Of a stretch of DNA of 64,000 nucleotides, positions 1 through 13,687 are shown piece by piece. The translations under genes and the position numbers were made by a program. The first letter of the stretch is position 1. Each line of letters opens with the position of its first letter. The stretch comes from Sarcocystis neurona (taxonomy: Eukaryota; Apicomplexa; Conoidasida; Eucoccidiorida; Sarcocystidae). Location of the stretch: the NCBI GenBank assembly GCA_000727475.1, contig KL647289.1:6752088-6816087 (forward strand), in the 5' to 3' direction. The notes below the pieces were generated by a model. The model worked only from the letters and a program-made list of their open reading frames with translations, searched no databases and was not told the origin of the DNA.

Positions 1-2
1 CA

Positions 3-398
3 CCCCGAAGTGGGCAGACGGCCGCAGCAACAGGTGCAGAAGATCGAAAGCGGAAATCTCAGAAAGACCGACTCAAGCAGGTACTGCAGTTCCCTCAGGG
101 GAAAGAGCTTCACGAGCATCCACTCGTGTGCGAAAGTGCGTCTACGTGCATCCTTCGTATGTTTCTGCACCATAGGCCCGCCGGCTGCGGCGTTGCTTTG
201 AGAAGTTGCGGAGCTACGTGCTGGCGCACAGCCACGCCCTGTCTACGTCGGCGAATGGCACACAGCAATTGCCGGACGAACCGACACCTTCGGCTCGTGA
301 TTGTCGGAGCTTCCTGCAAAATCACGTACTGCTCTTGCATGCTTGCCTCTAGTGTCGAGGTCGTTCTGCATGCGCCGGATCTTCCGGATGGCGTCTGA
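3..398 (+). CDS. possible 3' coding part of an upstream gene (partial, weak)
   Basis: One forward frame is open from the left edge to a stop at 396-398. Its first part is charged and lysine/arginine-rich and reads like a real C-terminal coding segment. A possible donor (GTACTG) lies at 81, so coding may end or splice there, and the remainder reads like chance sequence. No family is recognised. It would run in the same direction as the J-protein gene at 943, about 550 bases upstream of its start. Chance open frames of this length are common at this base composition, so it may not be coding. Confidence 0.2.
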   Translation, partial: PRSGQTAAATGAEDRKRKSQKDRLKQVLQFPQGKELHEHPLVCESASTCILRMFLHHRPAGCGVALRSCGATCWRTATPCLRRRMAHSNCRTNRHLRLVIVGASCKITYCSCMLASSVEVVLHAPDLPDGV

Positions 399-942
399 AG
401 GTCGCGACTGCCAAGGACACGTCCGGCAGTCTATTCGTCTTGTGTCACAAGATAGATACGTTTTCTCTGCTCAGAACAGACACGGTCGTGTGCGCCCTTC
501 TTTGTCCACGGCCAGGAGCGTGGAAGGAGCCCTCTCGACGGTCACGACTTCATCCTGCATCTGCTTGCTACTGTGTGGGACTCTGCATGCGAACACGCAT
601 TTCGTTGGTGTTGTACGTCACCCCATAGAGACGTTCTTGCCTCGTGCACCCTTGCGCCGGAGACGCGTGACACAGGCTTCCACAATTTCTGTTCGTATGC
701 CCAAAGCCCAGATTGCCCGTGAACGGCAGTGATTAACCAGACGCGTCGTCTCAGTGATTCGACTCATGTATTCCCTTGCGGTTGCCGAACACTTGCTGCT
801 TCTGCTTCTGCTTTTCCTCTCTTACATCTTCGCGATTGCCTGTGATTGTGTTGCAGTTGCTGCTGGTGTATCACGACACGTTCTTCAGAGGCGTTTCCGC
901 GTCTGCTGTTCGCCTACCATCGCACTGCCTTGAGAACTGGAG

Positions 943-3900
943 ATGACGCCGCTGTCCTTGCCGTTGCTCCTGCTTCCCTTGCAGAGTTATGCAGGGGGGA
1001 AGAAAAGCACCGACAAGCATTCCCTGGCACTCGGAGCGTATATAAAGCGACTGTTCTCGTACGACTTCCGCGTCTCCTTCCGCAGCAGACTCATTGGCTG
1101 GGTCGTCAACCTGGCTGTTGCTGCAGCCGTCATCGGTGGGTATCTCTGCTGTTGCCGCACCGCTACCGACGTATTCCTTCTTTCTTACGCCATTTCAGCG
1201 GGTGCATGCGTTGTCGACCCGACGCAGCTCCGTGTCACGTTTCCTTCCTGGAGAGATCCGTCCTCACTAGTGCAGAATGAAATGCTTGAACGGGAAAATG
1301 CAGCGACTCTAGATAGTGCGTCTACATTACTGCGTGGAAGTAAGCAGCCGGAAGCGGCCGCTAACGTCTGCCCCATTACAAGTGACCGGAGGTTTGTTGG
1401 TCGCGTAAGGCGTACAGGTGGTTGTCCCACGTGGCGAAGTGAAGAACTATAGTGAGCCAAATACGTGTTTCCATGTACACGTGACTTCAGCTGGTTCAAG
1501 GGAGTCACATCGGGCCGCGTTCGCCGGTGAAGGACGACTGATACAGCGTATGACAGAATAGTATAGCCTTCAACGTGATGCCTGGGCTTACTAAGAATCA
1601 CGCATCTTGGTTTACGTGAAAAGGCATGTAGTTGCCATACTGTGGAAGCTGCTTCCACGGCATTGTTACTAAACTGTGTGCTGCAGATGTGGACGGCGGG
1701 TGTGGTGCTCCTGCCGCAGGTGTTGCTACTGGTGAACTCTGATCGTGCTTGTGTGGTGCTGCTGTGTTTACTGTTGCTGCTACGTTGGACAGAACGGTGC
1801 CGGGGTTGCGGTGCTTGGTCCAGCGGTTGAGGTGCGGCGGGTGTGGGTGCTGCTGCGATGGGTGCCGAGGTCCCTGTTATTGCTGTGGCCCCTTCTTGGT
1901 GACACAGGTATATTCGCGCTGAAAGCCGCGGAAGAGTTCTATGGTCAGGATCTTTCTCGAGGTGCGCAGAGGGAGGAACACTTAACGGCGCTGCAGCTTG
2001 ACGCTTCGGCCAGTGAAATGGATATCAGGAAGGCTTACCGGACGCTCTCGATCCGCTGGTACGCGCGGCGTTTTACTTCCGTTGCCCCACGCTTTGCGTA
2101 ATTCGTTAGCCATGCTCTTCTGGTGCGGCTGACGCTGGTCCAACCCAAGTCCGTCCCCCGCTGCCAACTGTCGCTTCTGCTGCGCTTCCGGCAGCAGACA
2201 CCCTTGCTGGCGCTGCTCACTTCGCACTGCTTAACTTGCTGCTGCTATTGTTGCTGCTTATCGGTGCCACCCACAGCCTCAGCTCACGCTCGCCGCTTCG
2301 CGTCGAGTCCCTCTTTCTAATTTTCTCTGCCGTGTCGTACTTGTAGTCTTACGAACAATGTATTGATGACTAGAACGCATTCTCTAGAAGCCCTACGCCT
2401 GTGTCTCGGTGTTACGCTGCGGCAGCAGGCGGCCAGCGACAGCCCCACACTACTGAACGTATTCTTGTTGCTGCGTGAGGTGCAGCCGCGGTGTAGGCTG
2501 TATATGGTTTAAGTAAAGGGGCACGCCGTCGGTCGACAGAAGAGTCGCTTTGTGTATATATTGGTGGTTGAGGTGCGCGCCCAGCTGCATTTTGTATTTT
2601 GCAGTAGGCGCGGGTTCTTTCTCTCGTGAGCGAACCTCGTCGCCTACAGCTCCGTGTAGAGTCTGTACGACCAGGAAAAACAGTCCTGGCAGATTGTAGT
2701 ATTTTCTGCGTGGGACACTTCCAAGGAGACGCAACTGACTCGGCGCCACTGACGTGTGGACGCGAGGGGGGCGCTGCTGACAGGGCGCAGCCAACGCGGC
2801 GCAGCGAACGGGCACTGCCGACAGAGCGAAAGGGGCGCTGTGGACGGGGCGAAGTGGCGTTGCCGACAATGCACCGCCGTGAGAGCGTTGCTGACGGTGC
2901 TACTACAGGGACGCCTGCGGGGATGTGTTTGTGTCCGGCTGCTGACAGGCATCCAGACAAGAACCCGGGTTGCGCTAGCTGTCAGGCGCGGTTTACGGAG
3001 GTAGCTGCTGCGTATGAGTATTTGATGAAGGATTTTCGCAAGCAGAAGGAGGAGCAGGCAACACCAGAGGGTGCGACTGCAGGAGGAAGAGGACCGACAG
3101 CACAAGACGAGGACCACGAAGGAAAGACTGGAAAAAGTGACATCGTCGACTTCACGTACCTTTCACCCAGCGAACCGTTCTACCCAGCCACAGATAAACA
3201 AGTCTGGACCATTCTGGTGCGCCGGCCCACGCAGACACCAAAATGTACCTTTCCTCGTTCCTTAAGATGGTGCCTTAGATGGACAAACAGCCTCTTTGAA
3301 GGGGGGCGGGACGTGTGTTTGTGCGCCCTCTGTTCTCTGATGCACACGTAGACGTAGAATTTGGCCCGCCCCCTCTGGGTCTGCTCCAGGCTCTATGCTC
3401 CCGCCCATCAAATACATAGAGAACTGCTCGCACGAAAAACTGTCTCTCCTCATATATATATTCTGACTGATGTCAGCTGCTCCTCTGCGTCTCCACGAAT
3501 GTTCCCAAGTGCATCCGCTTGCATCGTCGTTTGCGGAAGCCGTAGCAGCTGCAGACCCGTTTCCAGAACGAACCAGCCTCTGCTACCTCGTGCTTCGCGG
3601 CCCTCTTCACGTGTGTGCGGTCACTATGTACCCCATAGCTGTGTCCAGTGCCCCCTGTGCTTAGGCGGTGCGTACACACAGGCAGCAGTGTACACTTGCT
3701 GTGGTGTATGTGCGCGTGGACAGCTCCGCCATGGGGAAGACGAATTCACCGACCGCGTTTACGAGATGTGGGCAGAAACAGGTAAGGAAAGCAGACGACA
3801 GGCGCTCTTCTCTGAACACGTCAGCTTATGGAGCTATGCGTCTGTGAAGTGCGTATCTAAATGTGCGCGTACGTTTGTCAGCACACATGTACACACCAGT

Positions 3901-4774
3901 GAATGCTCCCACATGTATACATATATATACATATTTATGTGTATATATAAGCGTAGACGGCGGCAGGCCATCGGCGGTGCCCACGCCTTAGTGGCTGTGT
4001 AGGTATAGTCGAGGCCGACACAGAGGGCGGCTGCCGGTGGGTTCTGTGAAGCAGACGTGAACCACGTACGCGTGTGTGGTTGTGCCCGTACGTCGTTCGC
4101 GCTGATCAGTGACCCCGGTGGAGCCTTTGCAGAGTGCAAATGCTGCTGGAGATGCGTCACATGTTTTGGGGCAGGAAAGACAGATTCGGGATGTAGGCAC
4201 TTGCATCACGTGCTGCCACTGCTGTTGCGCGTCTCTTTGTTCAAAAATATGTGCGGCGCAGAGTGACAATTTCCGCAGCGTCTTTTCGTGCGCCTAATCA
4301 CTGCAGGAAAGGCAGACGGTAGTAGTGCGCTGCTGTTCTGAAAACGTGGACGGCTGTTTATGACCTCTCGGGGAAAGATGTTAAGGACGATTTTCCGCGC
4401 ATACGTACGTGTTCATGTATGTGCATGATATCTCGAGGTATGCAGGTCCTTGCTGATGATACGATGTGTTACCTTATATGTGCCTGTGCTCGTGTTCGCG
4501 CGGAACAACTTTGGATAGGGAGTGGCTTAGGCACGCAGAGAAGGGAGAGTCACCGGTTGTTTGGACAGAGGGTTGCTGCGGTGACTGTGTACCACGTGCA
4601 CGAGTTACGTGCTGGGACTGCTGTTGCTTGGTGACATGCCGCAGCGCTGGCGCTCGGGAAATACGTGAAATACGGTCTGGTGGACGTCCATAAAAACAAA
4701 TCCATTTTGAAGCGGCTCCCCGTCAAAGTCAAGTACGTCTTCCGGCTGTGGGTGTCACGTGTATGTGTGTTGTA

Positions 4775-4805
<31 letters not shown>

Positions 4806-7800
4806 GGGTGTGGGTGTGTGTATGTCTGTGTGTGTGTGTCTGCACGAGTTGTTCCGTGAAACATCTCTTAGACGCTGTCCACATGTGTGTACGTAGTGGT
4901 GCGTCTCTGGTGCACACTTCCTGCGACTTCTGTGAGCCGCACCGTTGGGAAGCGTAGGCGCCTCCTTCACCAGCAAGTGGAGGCGTACGGCTTTGCCCCG
5001 GTGTCAAGCACCATAATATGATTCTGCCGTGTTTGACCTTTTGCGCTATTGTTCGGCTGCCCGCCTGACAGCACGCAGTCGTCTTCAGCCCGCCTTCCGA
5101 GCAGAATAGTGCCTAGTAGTAGTAGGTGGAGGAGGTGTCCGTCTCCGTGGAACCTGGCCGCAAATTTTCCTTGCAGAGCGACAGCGTGATACATGTGTTG
5201 CACAGGCAACGCAACCTGCATGTCTGCGTGCGTATGTCTGTAGGTACTCGCTTGCAAAAGGTACATGCATACGCATATGTATCCTTATCCTCAGTAGCTG
5301 TATCAGCTGTCGCGCGGTATAGAGCCTGTCTCCGCCCGTTTACCTGGGTAGGACGACCGAGCAGCGAGCTGCGCCTGCGGTGCTAATTTCTGTGTATCAG
5401 TGTCGGGGTTTATCGGTGGTCGCACGTAGTGACCCGAGCGTCACATCAAATTGTGGCATTGTTTTGAAGTTCCCTTTTCGTGCAGTAGCCAGCATTCGGT
5501 CAAAAGAGGCGTACAATCAGCAAGTGCGTGAAGAAAATTCTTTGTGATGACCGCCTTCGGGTGGGTGAACAAAGTGTGAAGAACATCACTCTGATTTGCA
5601 CTCCGGTGGAAGGATAGCTTCTGCTGATCTCCTTCGGCCTGCTTGTCAGGGTCTTGTGCACTTAGATATGAAGAGCTAAGTGAAATTGTATTCCCACGCG
5701 CCCAAGGTCATCAGGTGCACGTGCCCACGCGTATACATATATATATATATACGTGAACGTTGAAGCGATATTGTATGGATGGTCGGACGACGGTTACTTT
5801 TTTTTAGCCTTTCTAACGGGTCTGGACTTGAACCTTGTGCTTTTACATAACACTGTTCCTGCACCGTTTACGCTGACTTTTCTGCGTTTAGGATTTTCCC
5901 TGCGATTTTCGTCGTGTCGCATGGCATGCACCCGGAGGTACGCATCCGTCACGAAGTGTCGCTTCTGTATCTTCAGGTAGATTTGTGCATCTCTGTACGT
6001 TAGTGCGGAGAGCGGACGTTGAAGAATACAGGCTATCTGCCACTGTGAGGACACGCTTACAGACATGTGAGCTTGGTCGGCGAGACAGATGCGGCTCCAC
6101 TGCTGAGATTAGGTAGCTGCGTCGTATTACACTTGATAGGCAGGCCTATGTTGAGATTGCGTGTCACGCTGCTGCAGTGTCCATTACCCACTTCGTGTTC
6201 GCGCGGGGACTCTTCTCCCGGTTCTCTGCGCTCTTTTACGGATACTGCCACAGGACAACGTCGGCGTACGCCTAGTCGATTCTTGTGTGCAGCGTAGGAT
6301 GCTGGTTCCTCCGTGTACACCCGTAGAGAAAGACAGATGGACTGGACAGACGCGCACACCCGTATAGATGTGTTGCATCGGTGTGATGATGCGCTTCCGC
6401 GTGGGTATGCACTTGTGCATGTCTGCCGCGCTTGGGTGAGGACAACGTATGCCTGAAAGTGTCCTCGTTTGACTGATGTGTGGGGCGCGCAGCTATACCC
6501 GGCGATAACGCATCCCTCTGTAGAAAACATTCGCTCCTTTATCTCTCGCAGCTTCCCGAACCGCGTTTCTCTGATTTCCTCTGGTAAGCATCACCATAAG
6601 GGTTGCACCTGCAGCTTCTTGAATCCCGCTGCCTTCGTAGCTGCTCACTGCCTCTCAACTCCGTATGTGTACTCTTTGCGTCTCTGCTCTTTGCCATGGC
6701 GCTGTGCTATCTCTGCTGCTCCGCAAGCTGCTGCTGCTAATCGTACAACGGCGTGTACCGCCTGCTTGACAAGGTACTTTGCCGGGGACGCAGTGTGTGG
6801 ATGACCCGTTGAAGTACGTGTAAGAGGAGGTAGTGGTGGTATCTAGGAAGTTACGACGGCTCTGTCGAGGTGTCCTCGTTTAAGGTTCTTAGAGGTAGTG
6901 ACTTTGCCACGGACGTCGGACGTCGAGTTAGGTTTTTGCATTCGTCATCGTCTACTGCCGCTGCCTGCTGGAAGCTGAACACTCACACGCTGAATGAGGT
7001 GCTTCTGCAGCAGCTGCGACTTGTGCTACTCCTTTGTTTTGTCAGCGCTGCTGCAGCAGGTGTGGTTGATTCAGTTTGTCTAGCTGGTGCGCCATCTAGC
7101 GTCGCGCTGAAGTGCTGGTATTTGCTGCACGCTGTATTGCTGCCACTGCTGTTTGGACACGCTGGAGCGGCGCGCCTGCTGTTGCGACTGTTGCGGCGCA
7201 CCTGTATCCGGTTGCACATTCGGCTGCTCCTGCCGCTGTCCTCTGCTGTGGCCCGTCGTACTTCAGCGTCGGACTTGCGAACGTATCTGAGGGCTGAGGC
7301 GCCTCCATTCTCTCGCACTCCTGTGGGCTGGCTGGCGCAGCCGTACAAAGTGGTGCTGTTGCCTGCAGCGGACTCGCCTGTGTCGCCTCCCGTGGCACTG
7401 AAGGCAACGGCAATGAAGTATCAAAACATATTTCTGTTCGCGTATGTCCAGAACGTGAGGGGACTGTTGCTTGAAGGGACAGAAGCAGCGAAGACAGAGT
7501 TCGTCTCGTTGCTGCGACAACCGCCGTCGTCTGCTGCCGCCTGCAAAGAGCGACAGGCGGAACGAAGGGGCGTGGGAGAGGCTGCTTCAGAAACCGAGGG
7601 TGGAGCTGCAGAGGCGCAGCTCGACGGAGGGTGCTCTGCGGCAGACCAGCGGCAGCACGAAGATGCTGCGCTGGAGTTGACGGAGACGGACCTCAAAAAC
7701 TATCTGACGTTGATGCTGTTCACAAACGAAGGAGCCGGCACAAGTAGTAGGGTTGTTGAACGATTGAGAATCCCCAATCTTTTCTCTCGAAGAGAATCTC

Positions 7801-10800
7801 AGCGCGTAGCTTTCGCGAAGCTTCCTCGCCTTCTCGCTTCACACATCCTGCCGGCAAGTCCACGTTCTCTCCGCTTCCTGCCGTGGTTTTATATCTGTGT
7901 CTGCGTATGAACCGGCCTCGCAAGTCTGCCTGTGAATTCATCTGTGACTGATTGTACGTGTGTCTCCGCGCACTTGTGACGACTTCGACCAGCGTGTCTA
8001 AACACATGCACATGTGTGTGGGTGTCAACGGCATTATCCCTCACCTGCCAAGGGCCTGCAGCAGCGTGTGGGGTCTTGGCGAAGTAGAATTTTGTGGCGC
8101 AAGTGTGCACGTGCTATTGACTGTTGGGTGGCTGCCCCTTCGTGGGTAGACACACAATTATATCCGTACGTACGGCCGTACGCTACATTGTCTTCCCGGA
8201 GCGCCATTCGTTCCTGTCTAACGCGCTGCACGCGTGAATTGTGCTCGGCCGTGCACCAAGTCGCCACCTACGAAGTCCGAAACGCTCTGATGCTTTTGTG
8301 TACTGTTCGTCGACGTGCCGTCTCTCTTTTACGCGAGAAACAACGTACGTGCGAGCGAAGTCGTCGTAACGCACCGTAAATTTTCTATTGAACTGGTGAT
8401 ATCTGCTAAGTCACTGCCTGATTGACAGCTTGGGTATGTCGTCACGTTGAAGCCTCTACTGTAAAATCCTCTACAGTACGTATCGAGTGACACGTGTGTT
8501 GAACTCAACCTAGGACGCGCGCTGTTGATCAGGACTGACGTAGATGGCGTGGCGTCGTTGTCAGAGTGCTCTCAAGCGCGTGACGGCCGCGCCGTCAGGT
8601 TGCGACGCGCGTGATCTGGACTTGATCTCCTCATGTTTTCTTGCGCTGCGGACGCAACTTGCGTAGACGCCAGAGCGCTTTCTCGACGAAAGGCTGCGTC
8701 AATATGTAAAGTACGTGTACTCGTATGTATGTTTGTGGACATATTTCATAATAGTGGTTGGTGCGTGCGCTGAAAACTGTGCATCACCTGGTGTATGTAC
8801 CTGAGGGGACAAATGTGCTGCATTGGTAGAGCGACCGTTTGAAATATCTCTGTGGCATCTCGTACGCTTGTACGCACGCAAATGCTGGAGTACAAGCCAC
8901 GCTTGTCTAATCGGAAAGTGATATTCTCATTCTACGATGCACGCAGTCGGAAACGTGATTAGCGACGGACACTTGTGCGCCGGTGTCGCAGTTTGCAGAA
9001 CCCGTATTCAGTCTTGTTTACTTTTTTCGTTTGTAGAGCCGTATGCTCGGCGAGATTCCTGCAGCTACTTTGCGCGAGCGTAGCAGGAAATTTACGAGAA
9101 GACCCACACAAGATGCAGTTGCACATATGTGAAGGTACGCTGGATTGACGCATGACGACGCGCACGTACAGGTGTTTGTATCCATTCAATATATGTACTT
9201 GTGTGCAACTGAGGTCGCTGTACGAGCACTCATGTCGCGTCCACGGTGCCGCTGATGCGTATTTGCAGCGAGTTCATCCGTATCTCTACCAGCAGAACGC
9301 GCCACTGCTGTGCCGAGGCACGCCGCAGGAGCGGTTGTTCACATTGGTGGTCGTGGAGCCGCCGCGGTTGGCCGCATCAGCGAACACAGGGGGCCTGCCC
9401 CAACAGCAAGCGGCTTCTACGAGAGCGGATGCCGGTGCGACTGCTGTGTCCGAGGAGGAATTTACGCTTGCTGAAGTCGCCAACCTCGTCGAAGCCTCCC
9501 GGCGACGATACGTTGAGAAAGGTACGTTTGCTTGTCCATCGTCGAAAGAAAGTGGAGGGGTAGGTGGCCTTCGTACAATTGGAGTGCTGCTGTGTCAACG
9601 TAGTCGCAGCCGCGTGCAAGTGGCCGACCACTTTAAATATGTGTATGCGTACTCAAATCTTCTGTATAGTGCATGTGTTAGGTGCGCGACAAAGAGACTG
9701 ATAGAAGGCGGTGTAGATAGAGGTGCGTGAAGCAAACGGGTACGTGGAATGGCAGATACCTACGAGGAGGCTTTGGCATGTCGCCGCATGCATGTGGGTC
9801 CCTGCTTCCTCGTGGGCGCACTTCCGACTCTGCGTGGGAAGGGGAGATGGACGGCTGCAAGCGGCTGGCGGCATGTTTTGATGAGACGTGTTGCCGAATG
9901 ATCAAGATGCAGAGGCCTGTCTAGAACGGATGCGTGCACCACTTTTGGGTCCACGTGTGGAATGCAGGAGTTTGGAACGGGGGAAAAGAAGCAGCACTTC
10001 TCAACAGCAGTACGGGGTGCAGTGACAAGTGTACCCGTGGGCGCGTTTTAGCAGTCCGGCAAAAGGGAAGCGAGGCAGATCACAGAAAGGGCCAAGTACG
10101 ATATTTTTCGTCTAGCTGCTGCTGTTGCGTGAATCTGATCCACTGCTTATGATGCTGATCTGTCCACGTCTCCCTCAACGTCAGTGCATAGGAATTTACC
10201 GTGGGTGTTCGATGTTGCGCCCTCGGAAGGGTCTCTGTGTCAGCTAAAGGCACGGTAACGTAGTATAGCATCAGCAGCACGAGTCGTGCACATGATTTAC
10301 GTGTACGTGCATGTATATACGTAACATACTAGTGCTTTGGCGCTTCACCGCAGATACCTCGTTAGCAATGTTTGAATTGAAGACGGAAAGAAGAGACGTT
10401 TAAGGTAGGTGGGATACTGAAGAGTTTCTGGGCATGCTGCTGTTGCTGTACGTGGTATTCACTGGGTTTTGGTTGAAGGCACAGCCTGCACAACTTTTAA
10501 GGTGAAGATGCGCAAGTCACTCCAGCGTGCAGAGAATGACGGGCCGCACACATAGAGGATCAAAGTTGCGCTCGTGCGCGCAGAAACCGGTTCGGCAGGC
10601 TGGTGACCCACCGAGGGAACAGGAGCGATCGGGAGTCGAGAAAGACAAAGAAAAATGCGGTGTTGCGCGTGCTTGTGTGTGCGCGCGCACTACAGGTAGA
10701 CGCGCGGTAGGGGCTGCCGCAGCACAGCAGGAGGACGGACAAGAAACGACTGACAAAGAAGAACAGCGCGAAGCGGAAGATTATGCGGCAGAAGGCTCTG

Positions 10801-13687
10801 ACGAAGACGACGACAACACAAGCGACGCCTCCTTCCGACTTCAAATCGTACGTTGTACCGTTTGCGTGTGTGCGCGTGCCGTCACGCCCCGCGGATTGAG
10901 CTGGCGCTGTTTCTGTACGTACGCAGGAGGCAGCTGACACTCGCTTCGTTTACACGTTGTATCAGTTCGAAGACAGGCGTGGGGGCACCTCACTTGTTCC
11001 GAGCTCTCAAGCAGGTAGTCAATTGCGACTGAAAGGATGAATGCTTATTCCTGCGAAGCCCATTGCAATACGTCGGAGTCGCCCTGTGTGTGAAGCTGTT
11101 ACTGTACGTGTCTAGGTGTATACGCGTACCCGTACACGTCTGTGTCTCTACTGCTTCGTGGTCTTTGTTCCATAAGTGCAGACTCGTGCAGATGAAGACA
11201 GACGCGTGACAGACGGCTTCAGGAAACTCTTTTCAATTCTTATTGTCTGCCAGTCGATTTGACCCGAAGCGTGACATTGCCGTCGACTTTCCCACCTTGT
11301 CTCCACACTGCGGCGTGCAGGTTGTGCGCTGCGTCGACATTCTCTGTGACACATACGTTGTGTTTTCTCTTTCTGCACGCCGATCTTCTCTTCCAGGCGC
11401 GTATCTCGTTTGACTCACCCGCCGGGCTGCCGGGGCTGCCTGGAATTCCCTCCTCGTCTCCTTTTGTGGACTTCTGGAAAGACCAGCTTCACTCCTCTCG
11501 CGTGTTTCTGCTACATCTTGACGGGAGCCGGTACGCTCTACTCTCTAGTGCAACCGACGCGGGAGGTGAGGACGGTGGGCAAGGTGGGCAGCGGCTGCAA
11601 GCTGCGACGAAAGAGCTTCTATCAGAACTTTACCAGGTACTGGAGAAGCACGTACAGCAGCACCGGTTTGGAGGCGACAGCGACTACGAAGACGAAGATG
11701 AGGAGGACAATGCAGCGAGCAGCGGCAGCACCACCAAGACGCGTTTGGTATGGCACCCGCTGCCTGCTGCGTGCGACTGGACCCACTTCATCAAGAACTG
11801 CCTTCCGAGCGCAGCAGCGCCGTGGTGGTGGGACTTACTTACCGGTTTTCTCGACATTTCTTTCGTACAGGTGAGGGCTTTGCCTGTCGCAGAAGAGTTT
11901 GCCGCGCGTCTGTGTTTTCCATAGAACTTGCTGCAGAAAGCGAGAACGGACGCGCCGCCCACAGCTGTATTGCGGCCATAAACTTTTGTTCACGGAAATC
12001 GTGGGCGTTGGAACGTTGCGAGAAGGAGTGAGCTTAGAGAAGACATTCATTAGGTTTCTACTTGAGGGTCTTGTTTGTCTATGTGTTAAGATACAAACAC
12101 AGGGACATTACTGCGTGTCAAGTACTTGGGTCAGCGGAAGCGTCTCGCAGTGTCCCACTTGGGATACGTCAATTGATTTGCCGAGGCACACACCTTTTCA
12201 GAACCGGCTGTATGTCCACGTACTTGCAGGTAGAAACGGGGGGTTACACTGTGGCGAACGTGTTGTTTTCAAGAGCTCTGCCACAGGCCTTCGTGGTTGG
12301 TGGGTTGTAGCCTTGTAGCAATGTGGAAACACGCGTGTCTACAGCGCAATTTTATGAATCACCGTAACAGAAGGTGTCTGCAGAAAGAGTCCAGCACTAT
12401 GCGAGGCCGCCCATTCAGTCCCACTCGACTTCAGACGCTCACGTGCTGCGTCGAGACTTTGAACGCAGTAGCATCGCGAAGCATGGGGGACGTTTGAATG
12501 AACGAGATGCGATGTTGACCTGTACACGTGAATCCCACTGGCCGCTAACGCGCTTGTAGGGGTGGTGCTTTTTTATATTTTTCAGCGATTGCTTGTGTGG
12601 GGATACTTTCCATGTGATACTCTCGGCGCAACAATGCATCGCTTGTGCAAACGGTGTGTGTAAGAAGCGGGCAGCACACGCTTCTCCTGAGAAGAATGAA
12701 TTTTTGCGTGCGGACGCAGCTGGGAGTCCTCTCTGTTCTCGGAGTCACAATTTACTTCTTCGGTAGCAATATGTCGTACGAGGTACGCTCAATAACAGTC
12801 TCAGTCGTGAGATCTGCACTGATGCTTCCAGCTTTCTTTTCCTACTCCTTCATTACAACGGCCCCCATTAGGCAGTGTGCTCTCACTCGTGGATCGTTTA
12901 CTGGTGCTGGTATGCAGGTGCTCCTGCCTTCTTGCTGGGGTTGTTGTCCTGCTATTGGTGCGTTGCCGTCGTAGTGCTCTGCATGTCGACCTGCAACGTA
13001 AAGTGCGGGTCAGAGTACAAACTAGTTTGTACCACTGCTTTATTCGCTGTAATGATAGCACTGTGTGACTGTTTCCGCCCTGCTACTAATTGTTTGACAA
13101 GGCGTTTCACCGGCTACATTTCTGCGTGACGCCGCTGTTGCTGCCTGCTGCTGTTGGGCTGCATTATGATTGTGGTACTCTTTTGACGCACCTATTGACG
13201 AGGTAGTATTAGTTGTGGTGCACTGTGCACAGCCTGGTATATTAAGGATTCCTGCGGATGCTCCCGCATAAGTGTGCTGTGCTGCTGCTTCGTACGTGCT
13301 GCTGCATCAGTGTGTACCGTTCAGTGTGTTGCTTCTTTCAGCAGCAGACTTAAGGTTTTCATTGACTTTCACCGTGCTTTTGCGATGTGGCAATGTCTGA
13401 TTCGTTCGCGTCCGGGGTGACGCAGAGCGTGTCATTGTGTCACATGGGCACAAACGCGTGTTCGCATTTCTGGGCGTGCCATCTGTAGTCGAGTGTGTCA
13501 CTCCACATGTATTTACGCAGAGGCATGCATAGCAGCCATGTGTGTCTGTGTGTCTTTTTGTGTGCCCTTTTTCCTTCTACAGGCATTGGTCGGTGTGATC
13601 CTGTGTGGCTCCCTGCTGACTGGAGGCTTTGAGCATGCACGCAGTATGTGCAACAAGCTGTGGGCAAACTGGAGCGCGGCAGTGTAG
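943..13687 (+). CDS. membrane-anchored J-domain / thioredoxin-fold protein, DNAJC16 (ERdj8)-like, 13 or more exons
   Basis: Hsp70 co-chaperone with thioredoxin-like domains, probably in the ER. Exons with matching phases: 943-1135, 1908-2058, 2949-3216, 3724-3781, 4645-4732, 5892-5937, 6493-6583, 7267 to about 7750, about 9214-9521, 10696-10847, 11397-11870, 12720-12782 and 13583-13687. The junction between the eighth and ninth exons is unresolved and a small extra exon may lie there (about 9036-9133). The protein is about 820 residues. It has a hydrophobic start, a membrane segment (about 48-70), then a J domain (about 85-140) whose HPD motif follows the exon 2/3 junction. A thioredoxin fold (about 175-295) ends with a cis-proline-type IFPA but has no CxxC, so it is probably redox-inactive. 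A second thioredoxin-like region starts near 323. An acidic linker and one or two C-terminal membrane helices follow. The start at 943 is chosen because a signal-like sequence follows directly. Human DNAJC16 has a similar order and a length near 780. Confidence 0.85.
3911..3950. repeat. AT-rich TATA microsatellite in an intron of the J-protein gene
   Basis: Imperfect alternating TA/CA sequence inside the intron between 3782 and 4644. No function is inferred. Confidence 0.6.
4762..4842. repeat. (TG)n / TGGG microsatellite
   Basis: About 80 bases of nearly pure TG repeat with GGGTG interruptions. It lies just inside the intron that begins at 4733 in the J-protein gene. It is likely polymorphic in length. 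Confidence 0.9.
5731..5752. repeat. (TA)n microsatellite
   Basis: A short run of alternating TA in the same intron (4733-5891) as the TG microsatellite. Confidence 0.7.

Noticed and set aside
4762..4842. TG repeat as a telomere-like or recombination sequence
   Set aside because: It is an ordinary dinucleotide microsatellite inside an intron. No TTTAGGG-type telomeric units occur nearby.
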